DNA of 64,000 bases from Sodiomyces alkalinus F11 (Eukaryota; Ascomycota; Sordariomycetes; Glomerellales; Plectosphaerellaceae), in NCBI RefSeq assembly GCF_003711515.1, contig NW_021167092.1, positions 673,073-737,072 on the forward strand, read 5' to 3'. Below the pieces are notes generated by a model that made no database searches, had not been told where the DNA came from, and saw nothing but the letters and a program-made list of their open reading frames with translations. Numbering within the stretch: the stretch's first letter is position 1; each line of letters opens with the position of its first letter. Made by a program: the position numbers and the translations under genes. This document shows, one piece after another, positions 47,056 through 58,039 of the stretch.

Positions 47056-47259
47056 TGTCGAATAGACTATAGTCTTTTCGGTTACGTAATAGGCCGGATT
47101 ACTAAGAGTATAATACGCATAGACGCTTACAGAATCTGCACTATATAAAATACGGTGGCAGCGTTTCCCTAACGGTCTAAGACAGTTATAATTGTACATA
47201 ATTGCCTCAATTATTTTTTGACCTATTTTGTGACGATTTTGACTACGCTTTATCTGGCA
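47056..47259 (+). repeat. Right (3') LTR of Copia element F
   Basis: 204 bp paired with 41593-41796. Starts TGTCGAATAGAC and ends CTGGCA, with TG...CA intact. Followed by the target duplication GGAAA at 47260-47264, identical to 41588-41592. Confidence 0.93.
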
Positions 47260-47273
47260 GGAAACGGGCTTAC

Positions 47274-47489
47274 TATTAAATACAGCGTAACCGTAATAGA
47301 GTAAATACGATAAGAAGGGTCATATTAAGAGGTTCTAAATTAAGTGTATTGAAGCCGTAAACTGTTATCAAAAACGTTAGGTTGTGGGAGGCAGAATTAA
47401 TGCCCGAAATCCTACGGATATCCACCATCCGTGCCTAACCGTAAATTCGGCCGTTAGGTTATTCCACTCCGAGAGAGGTCTATACAACA
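47274..47489 (-). repeat. 3' LTR of minus-strand Copia element H
   Basis: Begins TATTAAATACAGCGTAACCG, which resembles TGTCAGATACAGCGTAACCG at the right window edge (63958). It ends TCTATACAACA, the reverse complement of a TGT-starting LTR like those of F and G (TGTCGAATAGAC). It is followed by CACCTCCT (47490-47497), a polypurine tract read on the minus strand. The matching 5' LTR was not found to the right. Confidence 0.6.
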
Positions 47490-47559
47490 CACCTCCTTAA
47501 CTGCCTAACTATACTAAACGGGTGGGTAGTTAAAGCTATTCATAGCCGACCGATAGTTC

Positions 47560-50500
47560 CGGTAGTTTAATTACTACGTAGCCTCTATTAAATTTATTCT
47601 TTAAGCGTTCTAAATAATCAGTCAAGACCTCCTCCAGCTTCCTTTACTTAAGGCGATCCCGTATATCCACCACGCCTACCTAGGCTCTGAATACTATAAT
47701 TTTATCGTCCGCTAACGCTTTCGTTAATCCGTCTACCACTATTTTGGCACTTATAAGGTAGCTAACCTTAACCCTTCCTTATTCACGGGCTTTTCGTAAC
47801 CAATAGTTATAGATATCTATATACCGTAAACGCGTGCTTAATATAGCGATCTTAACGTTTACTAGCCGGATAGTCTAATTATTATCGTATAGAATCCGTA
47901 GTTATAGTTCGTTAAATTCTATCCTTATCTATAGTCGTAGTCGTAGTCGTTATATAAAGATACGCTCCTTAGCACCTTATACTAAACATAATAGCTCTGC
48001 CTCCGTTATTAAGGTTATAACCGTTACTTACTTCTTAGCGCGCCACGCGATTATACCTCTAAAAAGGCGTGTTGTAAATTCTTAACTACTCTTCCGATTC
48101 ACCGTATTATCGGTAAATAAGGCGTCGGTATATACCTTAATTATATCTTTACCCCCTAGTTCTGAGGCGTAGGTTTAGGTAGCTAGCATGTATCGAATTA
48201 AGTAGTTAGCGGCGTTATAATATATTTTCCCAGAATTAGTATTAAATCGGTATAGCCGCGATACCCTAAAGGCTATATCCAACCGCGATATTACGGCTAT
48301 ATATAGCATGGGTTCTATCTTACGTTAATAGCTTTCAACGGCTATAGAGCTGCCATTATCGGGTATTAGTTCTGTGGTCTTAATAGGGTGCGTAGGGCGG
48401 TAAGAGCTTCCTTTTCTAGGGTCTAATAGTTATTTAAACTTAGGAATATAGTCGCGTTATAATAGCTAACTCCAGCGTACGGCATAATCGCGAACAGCCT
48501 TAATACTTAGAAACCACCATAGAGGTCTACCCCCTTATAGGCTATAGTGCCGCCTAAGGTTATTAATAGCACGCTCTATTTCACCCTTATACTAGTCCTT
48601 GTAAGTAATGACGATATTATTAACGTAGAAGAACACGATAACGCCGCGCCGTAGAAAATAACACGCTCCTTGCGGCACTATTATAAAACTATCCTCGAGG
48701 AGCACTTTAGTAATATACTTCTAATATAGCAGGGGAGATTCCTTTAGACTATACAGTGCCGTTTTTAGTAGTAGGTGCTTCTTCCGATCTCTATAACCTA
48801 GTAGTCCTCTTATAAAGATATATAGAGAAGGCAGGCGTATATGAACGCGTTAATAATATCGTATGATATTAGGGAAAGGTTAAAATAGCCTGTAATCGCT
48901 ATTAATGCCCGGAATAAGCGTCCTATAAGGATAACCGTGTAGGTATCGTTAAGAGAATCGCGATACTATTAATTTCCGTGCACTATCAGGCGTGCCTTAT
49001 ATTTATATAGAAAACTTTGTTTATCGTATTTATACGTTATCACCTATATATACTTAAGGACCTAATACCTAGTAGCAGTAGCCCTAGGTACCGTAATCCA
49101 CGATTCTATCTCCTAGTAGCTCCGTAGGTAGTCTTATTATCCCTGCCGGAATAGCTCCGTGTGGGGATACCTCTTAAGGCTGTATTAGTCTCGCGGCGGC
49201 GCCGGTAGTTCCTATCGGACGATCTTCCCGGGGGCGGGAATTGCCGGTACCATAGTAAAGGCCGCGGGAGCCACCGGTTCTAAAAGTCGTTATTATAGGT
49301 ATTTAAGTATCTTCCTAACTTTTAGCTTTTTTAGCGGTTTACTATCTAATATATAACTATATAGGCCGTGCCGGCTGGCGTTAAACGCCGAGATCTAAGT
49401 GCTATCGCTACTATCTCCTCGCGGTGCCGGGTTTATACCCGTAAATACCGCTACCATTAGGAGAGCCATTAAGGGAGGGGTATCTAGTAGACTTAGTAGC
49501 TAGATTATCAGTTACGAAGGTCGGTGATTAAGCGCCCATATAATAGCAGGATCTGGCGCCGGTATTATAGGCTTTACCCCCGTTCCGCTCGGCTCTTATA
49601 GTATATCCGGCAGGAGGTTCTTATCCACTGGGGGAGGAATATACTACTAATCGCCCTGTAGGGGGTTCTTATCTACTATAAGATAGATCTACTACGCGGC
49701 TCCTAAAAGAAGGTTTTTGTCCTCCGGGGGAGCGATTAGCTCGAAATAGGATAGAGTATATAGGGCCTTATCTTATATAAATATAGCAGTAGTAGAAGTG
49801 CTTAGAGGGAGGTTCTTATCCTCTGGTAACTGTATTTAGTTAACGATTTCCGTTAATTCTTCTTTAGTTATATAAAGCAGGGTATCCTTTAAGGTGGCGA
49901 TATCGTCGTCGAAGAACCACCCTTCGTTAAAGAGTATATCGCGCGTACGGACTATATAGTTCTATTATAGGCCGATTACCTAGATACAGAAGATATTACT
50001 ATAATCGTACCCGATTAAATACCGATATAGGTATATAGCGTAAGGCGATTTTATAGCTTATTACTTACCGTTAAAGCGTCTCTAGTTATCGTAAACGCCT
50101 TATAACCGTAGGCTTTAAGGTATAATAGTATTAGTTTACGGCCGATAAGAACGTAGTATAAGGAACGCTAGTTAAGCCGTTAAATAGGGATACGGTTATA
50201 TAAATATACCCCCGCGGGCACGATTTCGGACTATACGTAGTTAGGTAGATAGGCGTGAAGTTTTATCGCCCTGCTTTTAGCGATAATAACGCTATTAGAG
50301 TATTCGGCACCGCTATTCTAAGCGGAAGTCCCCGCTAGGGCGGACTCTAGTTGGATACTAAAATGTCTTACGAAGGCCTAGATTTTATTTAATTATAGTA
50401 GTTTATTATTGCTCCTAAATACGTAGACTTTTCAGTTAAGCTACCGCTTAAACCATAGCAGGAACTCCCGTATAACGGTATAAATATCCTCTGCCCTCTT

Positions 50501-50690
50501 TGACTTTATAATATACGTGGCGATCAAGCCGATATATCGGTCTGTAAAGAATATACCCCTAATATCCTTATTAGCGTTCCTGGAAAACTTAGTAAAATCC
50601 ACCGCCTACCGTTCTTTAGCGTAGGTAGGAGCCGTACACGGCCGTGGGCGAATTTATCGGCTGATTTTAGCCTACGCATAACTATTATAA
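47560..50690 (-). pseudogene. Element H pol: Copia integrase-RT-RNase H, minus strand
   Basis: On the minus strand: integrase (about 50,300-50,690, FFTDRYIGLIATYIIKSK), integrase C-terminal domain (about 49,880-50,200, KAYGYKAFTITRDAL, RTRDILFNEGWFF), a Pro/Gly-rich linker (49,190-49,850), RT (about 48,560-49,100) with the catalytic motif YVNN at 48616-48627 (both Asp changed), and RNase H (about 47,950-48,110). It aligns along its length with F and G, with additional sequence in the linker. No protease or pre-integrase domain was found. Inactive. Confidence 0.78.
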
Positions 50691-51600
50691 TCCACGGTTA
50701 TTAGACCTCTAACCTTAATACCCTATCCCGTAGCTTCCGGCTTAAAGCTCCTTCTAAAAACGTGATCTTTACCGTGTCTAGCTATATCGACCCGCTTATA
50801 TTAGCTAGCTATCTCTCGAAGTTAGGCAGGAACTAAGTAAATATTTAGTCCTCGCGCTATTATAGCGAGTATAGGGCGATTACGGCGCGAGCTTACTTAT
50901 TCTAGTCTTTATAGGTACGATCTAGGAAGTCTAGTATCTTTTAGAGGTTTTCTAGCCCTCCGGACCCTCCGGAATTATATAACATTACGACTACCTACTA
51001 CGACCCTAGGCCTAAGCTTGTATAGATTAGGAACTATATCTCCTACTAGTTATAGAATAGCGGTCCGTTAATTTTAAGCTTATCGCGTATAGCCGTAACC
51101 ACTTAGCGTATTCGGCTCTCTTTCCAGAGAAGATCAGAGGGTTATTTACCCGCTTCGGCTAACTTAAGGGCAGGGTATTCGGGTTAACCGGAGTCTATAT
51201 AATACGGAGGGGTTGTAATAAAAGAGTTAGGGTTAGCCTATCGGTTATCGCTAGTCCTAGGGTTATAGATAGCGAGGGTATAATAGTAGTATTAAAGGGC
51301 GTTATCTATAGCGCGGTTATCGGTATAGGAGGTCCTTATAAGGGAGGGGCGAGGTATGAGTTTTATTAGCTCTTTTATAGAGAGCGTATCTAGGCAAGTA
51401 TCTAGCTAAGTATATTTTAGGTCTTTATAAGGGCTTACTAAGTTTATCGCTAATTCTCTGCTTATTATTCTAGCGGTTACTACTAGGCTCGTGTTTACTA
51501 ATTAAGCTATTCTTTAAAAGTTTAATATACTGAATCCTATTATATTAGGTAGTCCTAGAGAGGCTATACAGTATCGGTAATTATATAATACACCTCTTAA
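50690..51600 (-). pseudogene. Gag-like ORF of a different type, abutting element H
   Basis: Minus-strand frame containing VTAIRDKLKINGPLFY, then LQKILDFLDRTYKDQNK and ALYSLQQREDQIFTQFLPNF, FLEGALSRKLRDRV. This is the layout of the retrotransposon gag family common in Ty3/Gypsy elements, unlike the zinc-knuckle Gag of F. It runs straight into Copia integrase sequence near 50,690 with no protease between. Either an internal deletion in H or a join of two elements. The N-terminal part (51,190-51,600) is rich in Asn, Tyr and Pro. Confidence 0.5.
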
Positions 51601-52473
51601 TTTCTGTTTATCTATCCCGCCTATCGTTAGGCGGTAGCTTAAAAGTCGCTGCCCCTAGGCGGAGTGCTAGTATCGTGGTATATGCTTATATAGTATTAGG
51701 GTAACGCTAAGTTCTAGATATATAAACGGCTAGTTACGAGTCTAAGCCAATAGGTAAGGCCGAATGATTATATTATTTAGAACTAAGGAAAGAAGAAGGA
51801 AAAGGTGAAAAGTCTATCTCGCTAGGGGTAGCTATAGGTTAGGCACCTAATCGGTAAAAGGTCTATACGGTATCCCGGCTTAGTATGGCCGCGACCCTGG
51901 CTAATAAGGTCAGCCTATAATAGATATAACCGTTGAACTGATTATTACGTCGCGATAGTTTAATATATCGCGATATGTATTACTACAGAGGGTGCTTAAC
52001 GTATTCGATATAAAGCTAACGTATCGTATCTAGGACCTTATTAAAGATACGCGATCCCGTATTTAACGATATCTTAAAGCGGTGGTATATATTACGCAGT
52101 AATACGCTATAACCAATAATATAAAGAAAGAGTATAACCTTCTGCGTTATTATATAGTAAGAGGTTTCTCTAATAATGCCGTTTAATATCACCTATTCTA
52201 TTAGGCGATGAAATTCGAGCTAACTAAGTCGGAATAGGTCCCGGAATACCATATCGGAGCCGACTAAAATACCCCTTATAATCCCTAGTATAACCGCAGA
52301 GTGATTGCCGTGACTTCGCCAAGTGGTATTTTTACGCCCCTAGAGGCGTAGTTATACTTCCGGCCGTTATAGAATTAAGATTAGAATAATCAGCACGAGG
52401 TCGCCTATAGTTCCGTCGTCTTAAGTGGCGATAGTATCGTCCTTAGCCTTACCACCTACGGCGCGGCTGATTA
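51601..52473. other. Unassigned RIP-mutated sequence
   Basis: Short plus-strand open stretches near 51,950-52,200 but no recognisable motif on either strand. It should hold the 5' LTR of H if that survived; no match to 47274-47489 was seen. An A/G-rich stretch lies at 51,780-51,810. Confidence 0.3.
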
Positions 52474-52761
52474 TAGACCCTATTTTAGTGAAAAAACCAA
52501 TAAGTTATTAGCGTGTTTTTGCTTTACTAAGCCCTCCTATATAAAATTCTACTAACTTATTGAAATCTACGAGCTAACAGGCCCCAGCTTAGCGTAGTAC
52601 CTGGATAATAGGGGGATGATAGAGGAATGTATAAAAAATGCAGCTGCACTGAAAATATCATATAAAAGGGGTTCTTATGCTATCGGTGGGTCATGAGTTA
52701 TGCATTTTTTCGCTAACTTAGTGGGATTTACCAAGTTAGTAAGATTGTCGAACGGGGCCTA
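52474..52761. mobile_element. Candidate 288-bp inverted-repeat element (MITE-like)
   Basis: The left end reads TAGACCCTATT. The right end, reverse-complemented, reads TAGGCCCCGTT. The ends agree except at CT/GA-type positions, and similarity continues into CTAAGTTAGCGAAAAAATGC against ATAAGTTATTAGCGTGTTTTTGC. Both ends begin with TA, which could be the target duplication of a Tc1/mariner-type element. From about 52,600 rightwards it keeps many CA/TG, unlike its surroundings. It has no coding capacity. The assignment is tentative. Confidence 0.35.
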
Positions 52762-52799
52762 AGGATAACGCCTTCGATACCTTTACCGAAGAAGAAGAA

Positions 52800-53100
52800 C
52801 AAGTAGTAGAAGGCTTAGTCTATTATATAAACTATTAGCGCTATTTCCCTTAGTAGCGATAGTTTAGAATTACTTTGACGTTATATTCCTCGGAGTCCGG
52901 TTCTATATTACCTTCCTATACTTTAGATGCATTTCTATCACAGGTCCTTTATAATTCTAGTAAGAAGATAGGGAAAACCTTTTAGATCCTTATAGTCTTC
53001 GGGAGAGCGAGTTAGTATATTAGTCTATAAATAACTATAACCTTAGTAAATTTATATAGTCTAATAAATATATTGCTAAGCTTCTTCGAAGGCCGGATAT
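52800..53100 (-). pseudogene. Fragment of an element-E-like pol (integrase end and chromodomain)
   Basis: 52,815-53,097 matches 34,250-34,515 nearly throughout, for example TTAGCGCTATTTCCCTTAGTAGC and GCTTCTTCGAAGGCC. It covers the chromodomain start and integrase C-terminal region and stops abruptly at both ends. Same chromovirus family as E, different copy. Confidence 0.7.
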
Positions 53101-53298
53101 TGTTTGATATGCCCTAACTTGGCATATATCTGGCCAGGCAGTACTATCGCACCTAGGGATTCTAGGTTTTAGAAAGGGGTCACCTTTACTATAGTAAATA
53201 AGGTATAATAAAGATATCTTAGTCTAAACTAAGGGGCGAATCCCTAAACTAATATATACACGGGGAAACTCCGGGGATAGTTCGGCTCGGGAACTATA
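53101..53298. other. Spacer before the 29-bp minisatellite
   Basis: Contains the inverted words TGCCCTAACTTGGCA (53,109-53,123) and is slightly richer in CA/TG than its surroundings, so it may derive from less repeated DNA. No gene seen. Confidence 0.3.
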
Positions 53299-53425
53299 GA
53301 ACACGGTTCTAATAGTAGACCGCCGTGGAACACGGTTTTAATACTAGACCGCCATAGAACACGGTTCTGATAATAGACCGCCGTAGAAGGCGGTTCTAAT
53401 AGTAAATCGCTATAGAACGCGGTTC
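53299..53425. repeat. 29-bp minisatellite with GAAC-N3-GTTC palindromes
   Basis: Four full units starting at 53299, 53328, 53357 and 53386 plus a partial unit at 53415. Unit: GAACACGGTTCTAATAGTAG followed by ACCGCCGTG. Each starts with an inverted repeat GAAC-ACG-GTTC (third base variable), and CCGCC precedes the next unit. Eukaryotic minisatellite. Confidence 0.8.
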
Positions 53426-53899
53426 CTATACCTTATCTAGTATCTATAGTACGCCGTAGGCGTATTATATACCCTGGGCTATAAAGCCTTATATCCCGCG
53501 GACTTCGCCGCCTTACAGCCATAGTATAGGTACGTCCTGCTTAGGACACGGATTTATAGTAGATATCCTAAGAATACGGAGTTAGAGGAGAATAAAAGAA
53601 AATTACTTCGCTCTAGTAAGGCGCGGTGCCTTAGTAGTACCGGCTATTAATACCCTATAGCGGCGCTATAGATATGTAAATAAGGTAACGAAAATTCTAC
53701 CGTCTTTTTATAGCGGTAGGACAGCGATAAGCCTATCGACTAACTTATATAGGCCCGGATAAGTATATAAGAGTATATAAGAAGGAAAAAACATTTATAG
53801 GACTATAACCGGGAAAAGATAGTAAAAGATAAATAAAAGAAAATTAACTATACTATAATAGCCCCGGCGTATCTAGTGCGAATCCCTCTTATTCCGAGC

Positions 53900-55110
53900 T
53901 TATTCTATTATATCTATAGTATCCGCATTATTATTAAGGTTAACGGGCGGCGTGTAGGGTAGGCTAAGGCTTAGTATATCGACGCCGTAAATAATAGCGG
54001 CGTCCTTTAGCGAGAGGGTATTCTGTTATTCTATTCGCTTAGTATTAGAGATATTATATAAGGCTAGTAAACCGCGTACTTTATACTACTCGAAGTAATG
54101 ATATAGAATAGCGTAATACTTAATAATATTCTCCGCTAATTCTTGGTTATTAATTAGACGGTCGGCGAGCTTCTTATAGCGGCCGGCGGATAGATTAGTG
54201 CTACTATTCTTTATCGGTATTAGCTAGATAAAAGCTTGGAGGCGCTATAGTTTAATAAACAGTTATTCGTCGGCTACGCTCTAAGTAGGATCTTTTAAGA
54301 CGTGGTTCTTAATGTAGTTGTTAGCGAAACCGCCTGCTACAGCTAGTATACTAAAAGCGTATCCTTATTATCAAATAAGCGTAATTATATAGCCGTTATC
54401 TAAGCTAACGTCCTACTACTATATTCTCGTGGTATTAATAAGGATACACGGTATTATATTATAGACGAGGTCTTACTATACCTGAATCTCCCCGGATATA
54501 GTAGTAACTCGCTTAGGTGCTAATACGCCGCTATTATCTTCCGCCTAACGCTTAGTACGGGCGGAGCTAAGTCCTACGATAACGATACGCTCTATAAATT
54601 ACTAGACGGGCGAGGGCTTAGACCGGGTACTATAATATTCTAGTATGAAGAATAGATAGATATCGTTAGCGCGATAATTAGCGTTATAGAGAGCGGCGGC
54701 TATAACGCGGAGGAACTCCAGTCTATTAATATCCCCCCTACTAAAGGCCACGATACTACCTAGAATAGTACGGTATTTACCTACATACCTTTCTAGCTTA
54801 TCTACGAGCTTAACCGCGAATATGGTATTTATATAGCTAGTAGAATCCGGGATATCTCCAGTAATAAGATTAACAGTATTTGGGATTTAGGGGGCTACCT
54901 ACGGGGTATTAGAGTCTTTAGTGGTACCGCGGTTCTTAGCAGCTTTATAAGCGGATATAAATATTATACGTGTGCATATACTAAGGGGTATAAGCGAACT
55001 ATTAGTAGTGATATACGCCAAGCGGTAATAACGCTAGGCGGGCGTTTACGGGGCTGGGTTAGTAAACTACCTAGTAGCGTTCCAGTAAAGAGTAAGGAGA
55101 ATAACGGACT
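53900..55110 (-). pseudogene. Unrecognised ORF of about 390 codons
   Basis: A single minus-strand frame can be followed from about 55,000 to a TAA at 53900-53902 with only RIP-type stops between. Segments in order: NLITGDIPDSTSYINTIFAV, KLERYVGKYRTILGSIVAF, INRLEFLRVIAAALYNANYR, YYSTRSKPSPV, GYAFSILAVAGGFANNYIKN, LFIKLQRLQAFIQLIPIKN, RYKKLADRLINNQELAENII, YAILYHYFE. It is helical and Leu/Tyr/Asn-rich, with no zinc, DDE, RT or helicase motif. The start is uncertain (possibly upstream of 55,000). It is not flanked by recognised LTRs. I cannot name the family. Confidence 0.5.
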
Positions 55111-55924
55111 TATTAAACGTGTATTCGGGTTAGCTTTATCCGGCGACTTCGGGGTTAACCGTAAATAGCTAGCGCGGTTACTGGTAATAGCGCGCTAATA
55201 CACACGCTATGTCTTTAGTGGTTAGCCGGGCGATATAGGGGTAAGACGGTGGTACGTAAATTATATATTTTAGCCCGCGGGTCCGCGGGTTACTATAACC
55301 TAGTTCGATAACCTTAGTACGTATTTACTTAATCTAAGTAGGGTTATCCTAGAGCTACTAGTTAAACTTACTACCAATAGTAAAGAGCGCGTTAATAAGC
55401 TTTTCCTCGTCCCTATATAGTTATAGCGCCCGACAATAGCCGTTAACGCTAAGGGCTATTCCCCGGCGATAACCCCGAAATACGCTTTTCAATCGCTTCT
55501 AGTAGATATTATCCTTAAACTTTTAGTTACCGGCTAGTTCTAGTATAGCGAACTATATTATATTAGGCGGAGACGATATAGTATTACGGAGATACGGTCG
55601 CTTATTACGGAAACTAATTGTAGAATAGGGATTATTATAATACGAATATTATAAGAGAAGTAATATAGTAAGTCTTGAGGTAGTCTATAATAATACGGAA
55701 ACTTGGAAAGATATAGTAAATTATAGAAGAAGCGATATAATACGAAAACTTAGGGAGGTTATGGTAATACGGTAATAGCGGGGCTTTACGAGCGTATTTA
55801 GTTATTATTTCATATTCATATAAAGCGCCGTAGTAACTACGGCAGAGACATTACATAGTTTTAGTTATAAGTATAGTATTTTTAGTCTTTCCTCCTCTAC
55901 ACTCCGGGTAATACAGCTTATTTT
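55111..55924. other. Unassigned region upstream of two divergent ORF remnants
   Basis: Contains GC-rich palindromic words (CCCGCGGGTCCGCGGGT near 55,274-55,290) and an A/T/G-rich stretch (55,620-55,800). It separates the minus-strand ORF from a plus-strand ORF remnant and may hold their promoters. No motif was recognised. Confidence 0.3.
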
Positions 55925-56190
55925 ATGCCGCCTAACCGCTTTACGGCTTACCCTAGTATGCCTTGGATATCTACTACTATTTAGGGTTATCTAGCAGTCG
56001 CCTAGAATAGCGGTCTTTAGCGGCTCCGTTTTCTTTAATACTTCGCGGAGTTATTTAATTAACTTCTACGCCTTTATAACTTTTTTTAGTATCTATATAT
56101 TCTATTAATCTAACTATTCTTTTACCGGACTAAGTACTTTATCCGCGCTTCTCTATACCCTTATACGGCTCCTCTAGAATTATGTGATAG
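55925..56190 (+). pseudogene. Short plus-strand ORF remnant, unrecognised
   Basis: ATG at 55925 begins MPPNRFTAYPSMPWISTTI followed after a RIP stop by GYLAVA*NSGL*RLRFL and a Leu/Tyr/Phe-rich segment to about residue 85. Later sequence is too degraded to follow. It diverges from the 53,900-55,110 ORF across an 800-bp spacer, as paired transposon genes sometimes do. Low confidence that it is a real gene. Confidence 0.25.
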
Positions 56191-56199
56191 TATAGTGCC

Positions 56200-57480
56200 T
56201 ATCTATATCCTATAAATAGTCTAAAAATCTAACGGCTTTAATAATTAACTCCTATACAATTATAGATACTCTATAAACTAATATCCCTAAGTATCTACCC
56301 CGGGTGATAAAAGCCCTATATCCCACGGGCGTCTTTTAACGGGGAAAATAATAGGATAGCGTTATACGGTAATTACTTAGTAATTATAGGCGGCGATAGT
56401 GTTTATAATAGAAAGGAAATAGGAAAGGAAAGGAGTAAAGTAAACCCCCGCGTAGTAATAAGGAGTAAATAGCGAGCGCTAAGGGTAAAGCATAAAAAGG
56501 GAGAGAACGAAAGGAGTATTATATAAAATAAGGGAGATACGTTAAGGGGAGATAGTAAACTATAATATTCTATTATATCGCCGGTTCTTCTACTTAATAG
56601 GCTATCTAGCCGTCCGAGGATATTACGCCGTAGAGAATATAAGAGTAGTGCTACAGCCTTGTATAGCGTTATCCGGAGGTCCGAGAGATATTTAGGGTCC
56701 TGGTCGGGAATAACGGATATAGTGGTATAAGTGTTATAGCCCGTATATAGATAAAGGGGCCTTAGTAAACTTATCGGCGGTCGAAAGGGAGCAGACTAAG
56801 GAGAGCCCTTCCTTTAATAGAGAGGATAAGCTAAGGGACCTTAGGTAAATCCGATAAACGCTAGTAGAATAAGGGGAAGCCCTCCTTTTACTAAGGAGAA
56901 TTAGCTAAAGGGGCCTTAAGTAATTTCATCATAAACTTTATAGCTCGCGATTAAGCTATTTCTCGTATAGTAGGGCGGCTAGAGTATATCCCTAAGCCTT
57001 AGCATTAATCTTTAGTACGGATACTGGTTTTACGCTTTTCTTTTTAGGGTTATTATACTACTAGCCTCGGGTATTCTCAGTATAGTTATAGCCGGTTTAG
57101 GTAGTAAGCCTATATTGGAAGGAAAATATTCTCCGCGAAATACGAGTAAAAGGAGGGCTTTACGGCGAGGAGAGCTTAGGCTTCTTTGAAACTCCGCGGG
57201 AAAAAGGGGGGGGGGGGGGTTATCGTGTAGCTTAGTATTATAGTGAAAAGGGAATACGCCCCGTGGTTTTTCTATCGGAGCTCGGGTTCCACGGCTAGTA
57301 ATCGTCATAAAGGCAGTATAGATAATATTTAATAGTGTACGACTAGAGGATAGTGGTTCCCTTATATACTCTATAGGATAATCTGGGAATATTATTAAGT
57401 AGCTTAGTATTATAGTAAAAAGGAGGGGGATAATTATCGGAACGTTGGTACGCCTTATAGTTCTTTTATCGGGGCCCTAG
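56200..57480. other. Non-coding RIP-mutated region with poly-G run
   Basis: No coding frame with recognisable motifs. A run of 14 G lies at 57206-57219. GTAGCTTAGTATTATAGTGAAAAGG-like sequence occurs twice (about 57,226-57,250 and 57,399-57,423), a direct repeat about 173 bp apart. Minus-strand open stretches at 57,030-57,308 have low-complexity composition and are not considered genes. Confidence 0.35.
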
Positions 57481-57489
57481 GTCTATAAA

Positions 57490-57720
57490 GAACGCTAGTA
57501 TACTATATAGAATAGTATAGTCGTTATCCTATGCCCTTTAACGATTATAGGAAAGGTTTAGTAATAGTATAGGTTAGTATAATCGTTACCCTACGCCTAA
57601 CTAGCGATTATTAGGAAAGTTATTATAGTTAGAGCTTGGGATTTATAGTAGGTGCTAGTATATAGATTAGTATAGTCATTATTCCTACGCTTAACTAATA
57701 ACCGTAAATTCCTTTATTAC
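57490..57720. repeat. Degenerate direct repeats of TAGTATAGTCGTTATCCTA type
   Basis: Three imperfect copies about 60-100 bp apart (57,516-, 57,571-, 57,670-) each run TAGTATA-[GA]TC-[GA]TTA...CCTA(C/T)GC...AACTA...CGATTA...AGGAAA or close variants. They share the same direction. Function unknown; possibly LTR or terminal remnants. Confidence 0.5.
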
Positions 57721-57804
57721 TCTACGCCTAGACCTATTAAAGGGGAGGCGCCTTCGCCTAGCGTATTAGCAGTTATAATAGTTCCGCCGGTTATTACGTG
57801 TTTA

Positions 57805-57985
57805 TTTAGTCTTAGTATACGTAGTCCGTAATAGCGACTACTAGTATACCACGTATTTATGTGGTTGTAGTATACCTAGTCCGCGCTAGGCGGTTACGCT
57901 TAGTATATAAGCGATTACTAGTAAACTATATACCCATTTAGCCTTAGTATACCTAGTCCACGCCAGGCGGTAATAAGCAAATCTT
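57805..57985. repeat. Repeats of TAGTATACCTAGTCCGCGCTAGGCGG type
   Basis: Three copies near 57,815, 57,870 and 57,946, each TAGTATAC[CG]TAGTCC followed by CG[CT]xAGGCGG or a variant. The CGCGCTAGGCG part can form a small hairpin. The third copy keeps CA (CCACGCCAGG) and is less mutated. Confidence 0.5.
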
Positions 57986-58039
57986 ACCTAAAAGGTTGAG
58001 TTCCCATTATGTAATATACCCTATACTAAGCTTTTACAC

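Noticed and set aside
53299..53425. Possible CRISPR-like array with regular repeat spacing
   Set aside because: Units are contiguous with no unique spacers, and the host is a fungus; classed as minisatellite.
57030..57308. 92-codon minus-strand open frame containing a Pro run
   Set aside because: The Pro run is the reverse of a 14-G tract; the rest has no motif and no conservation clue.
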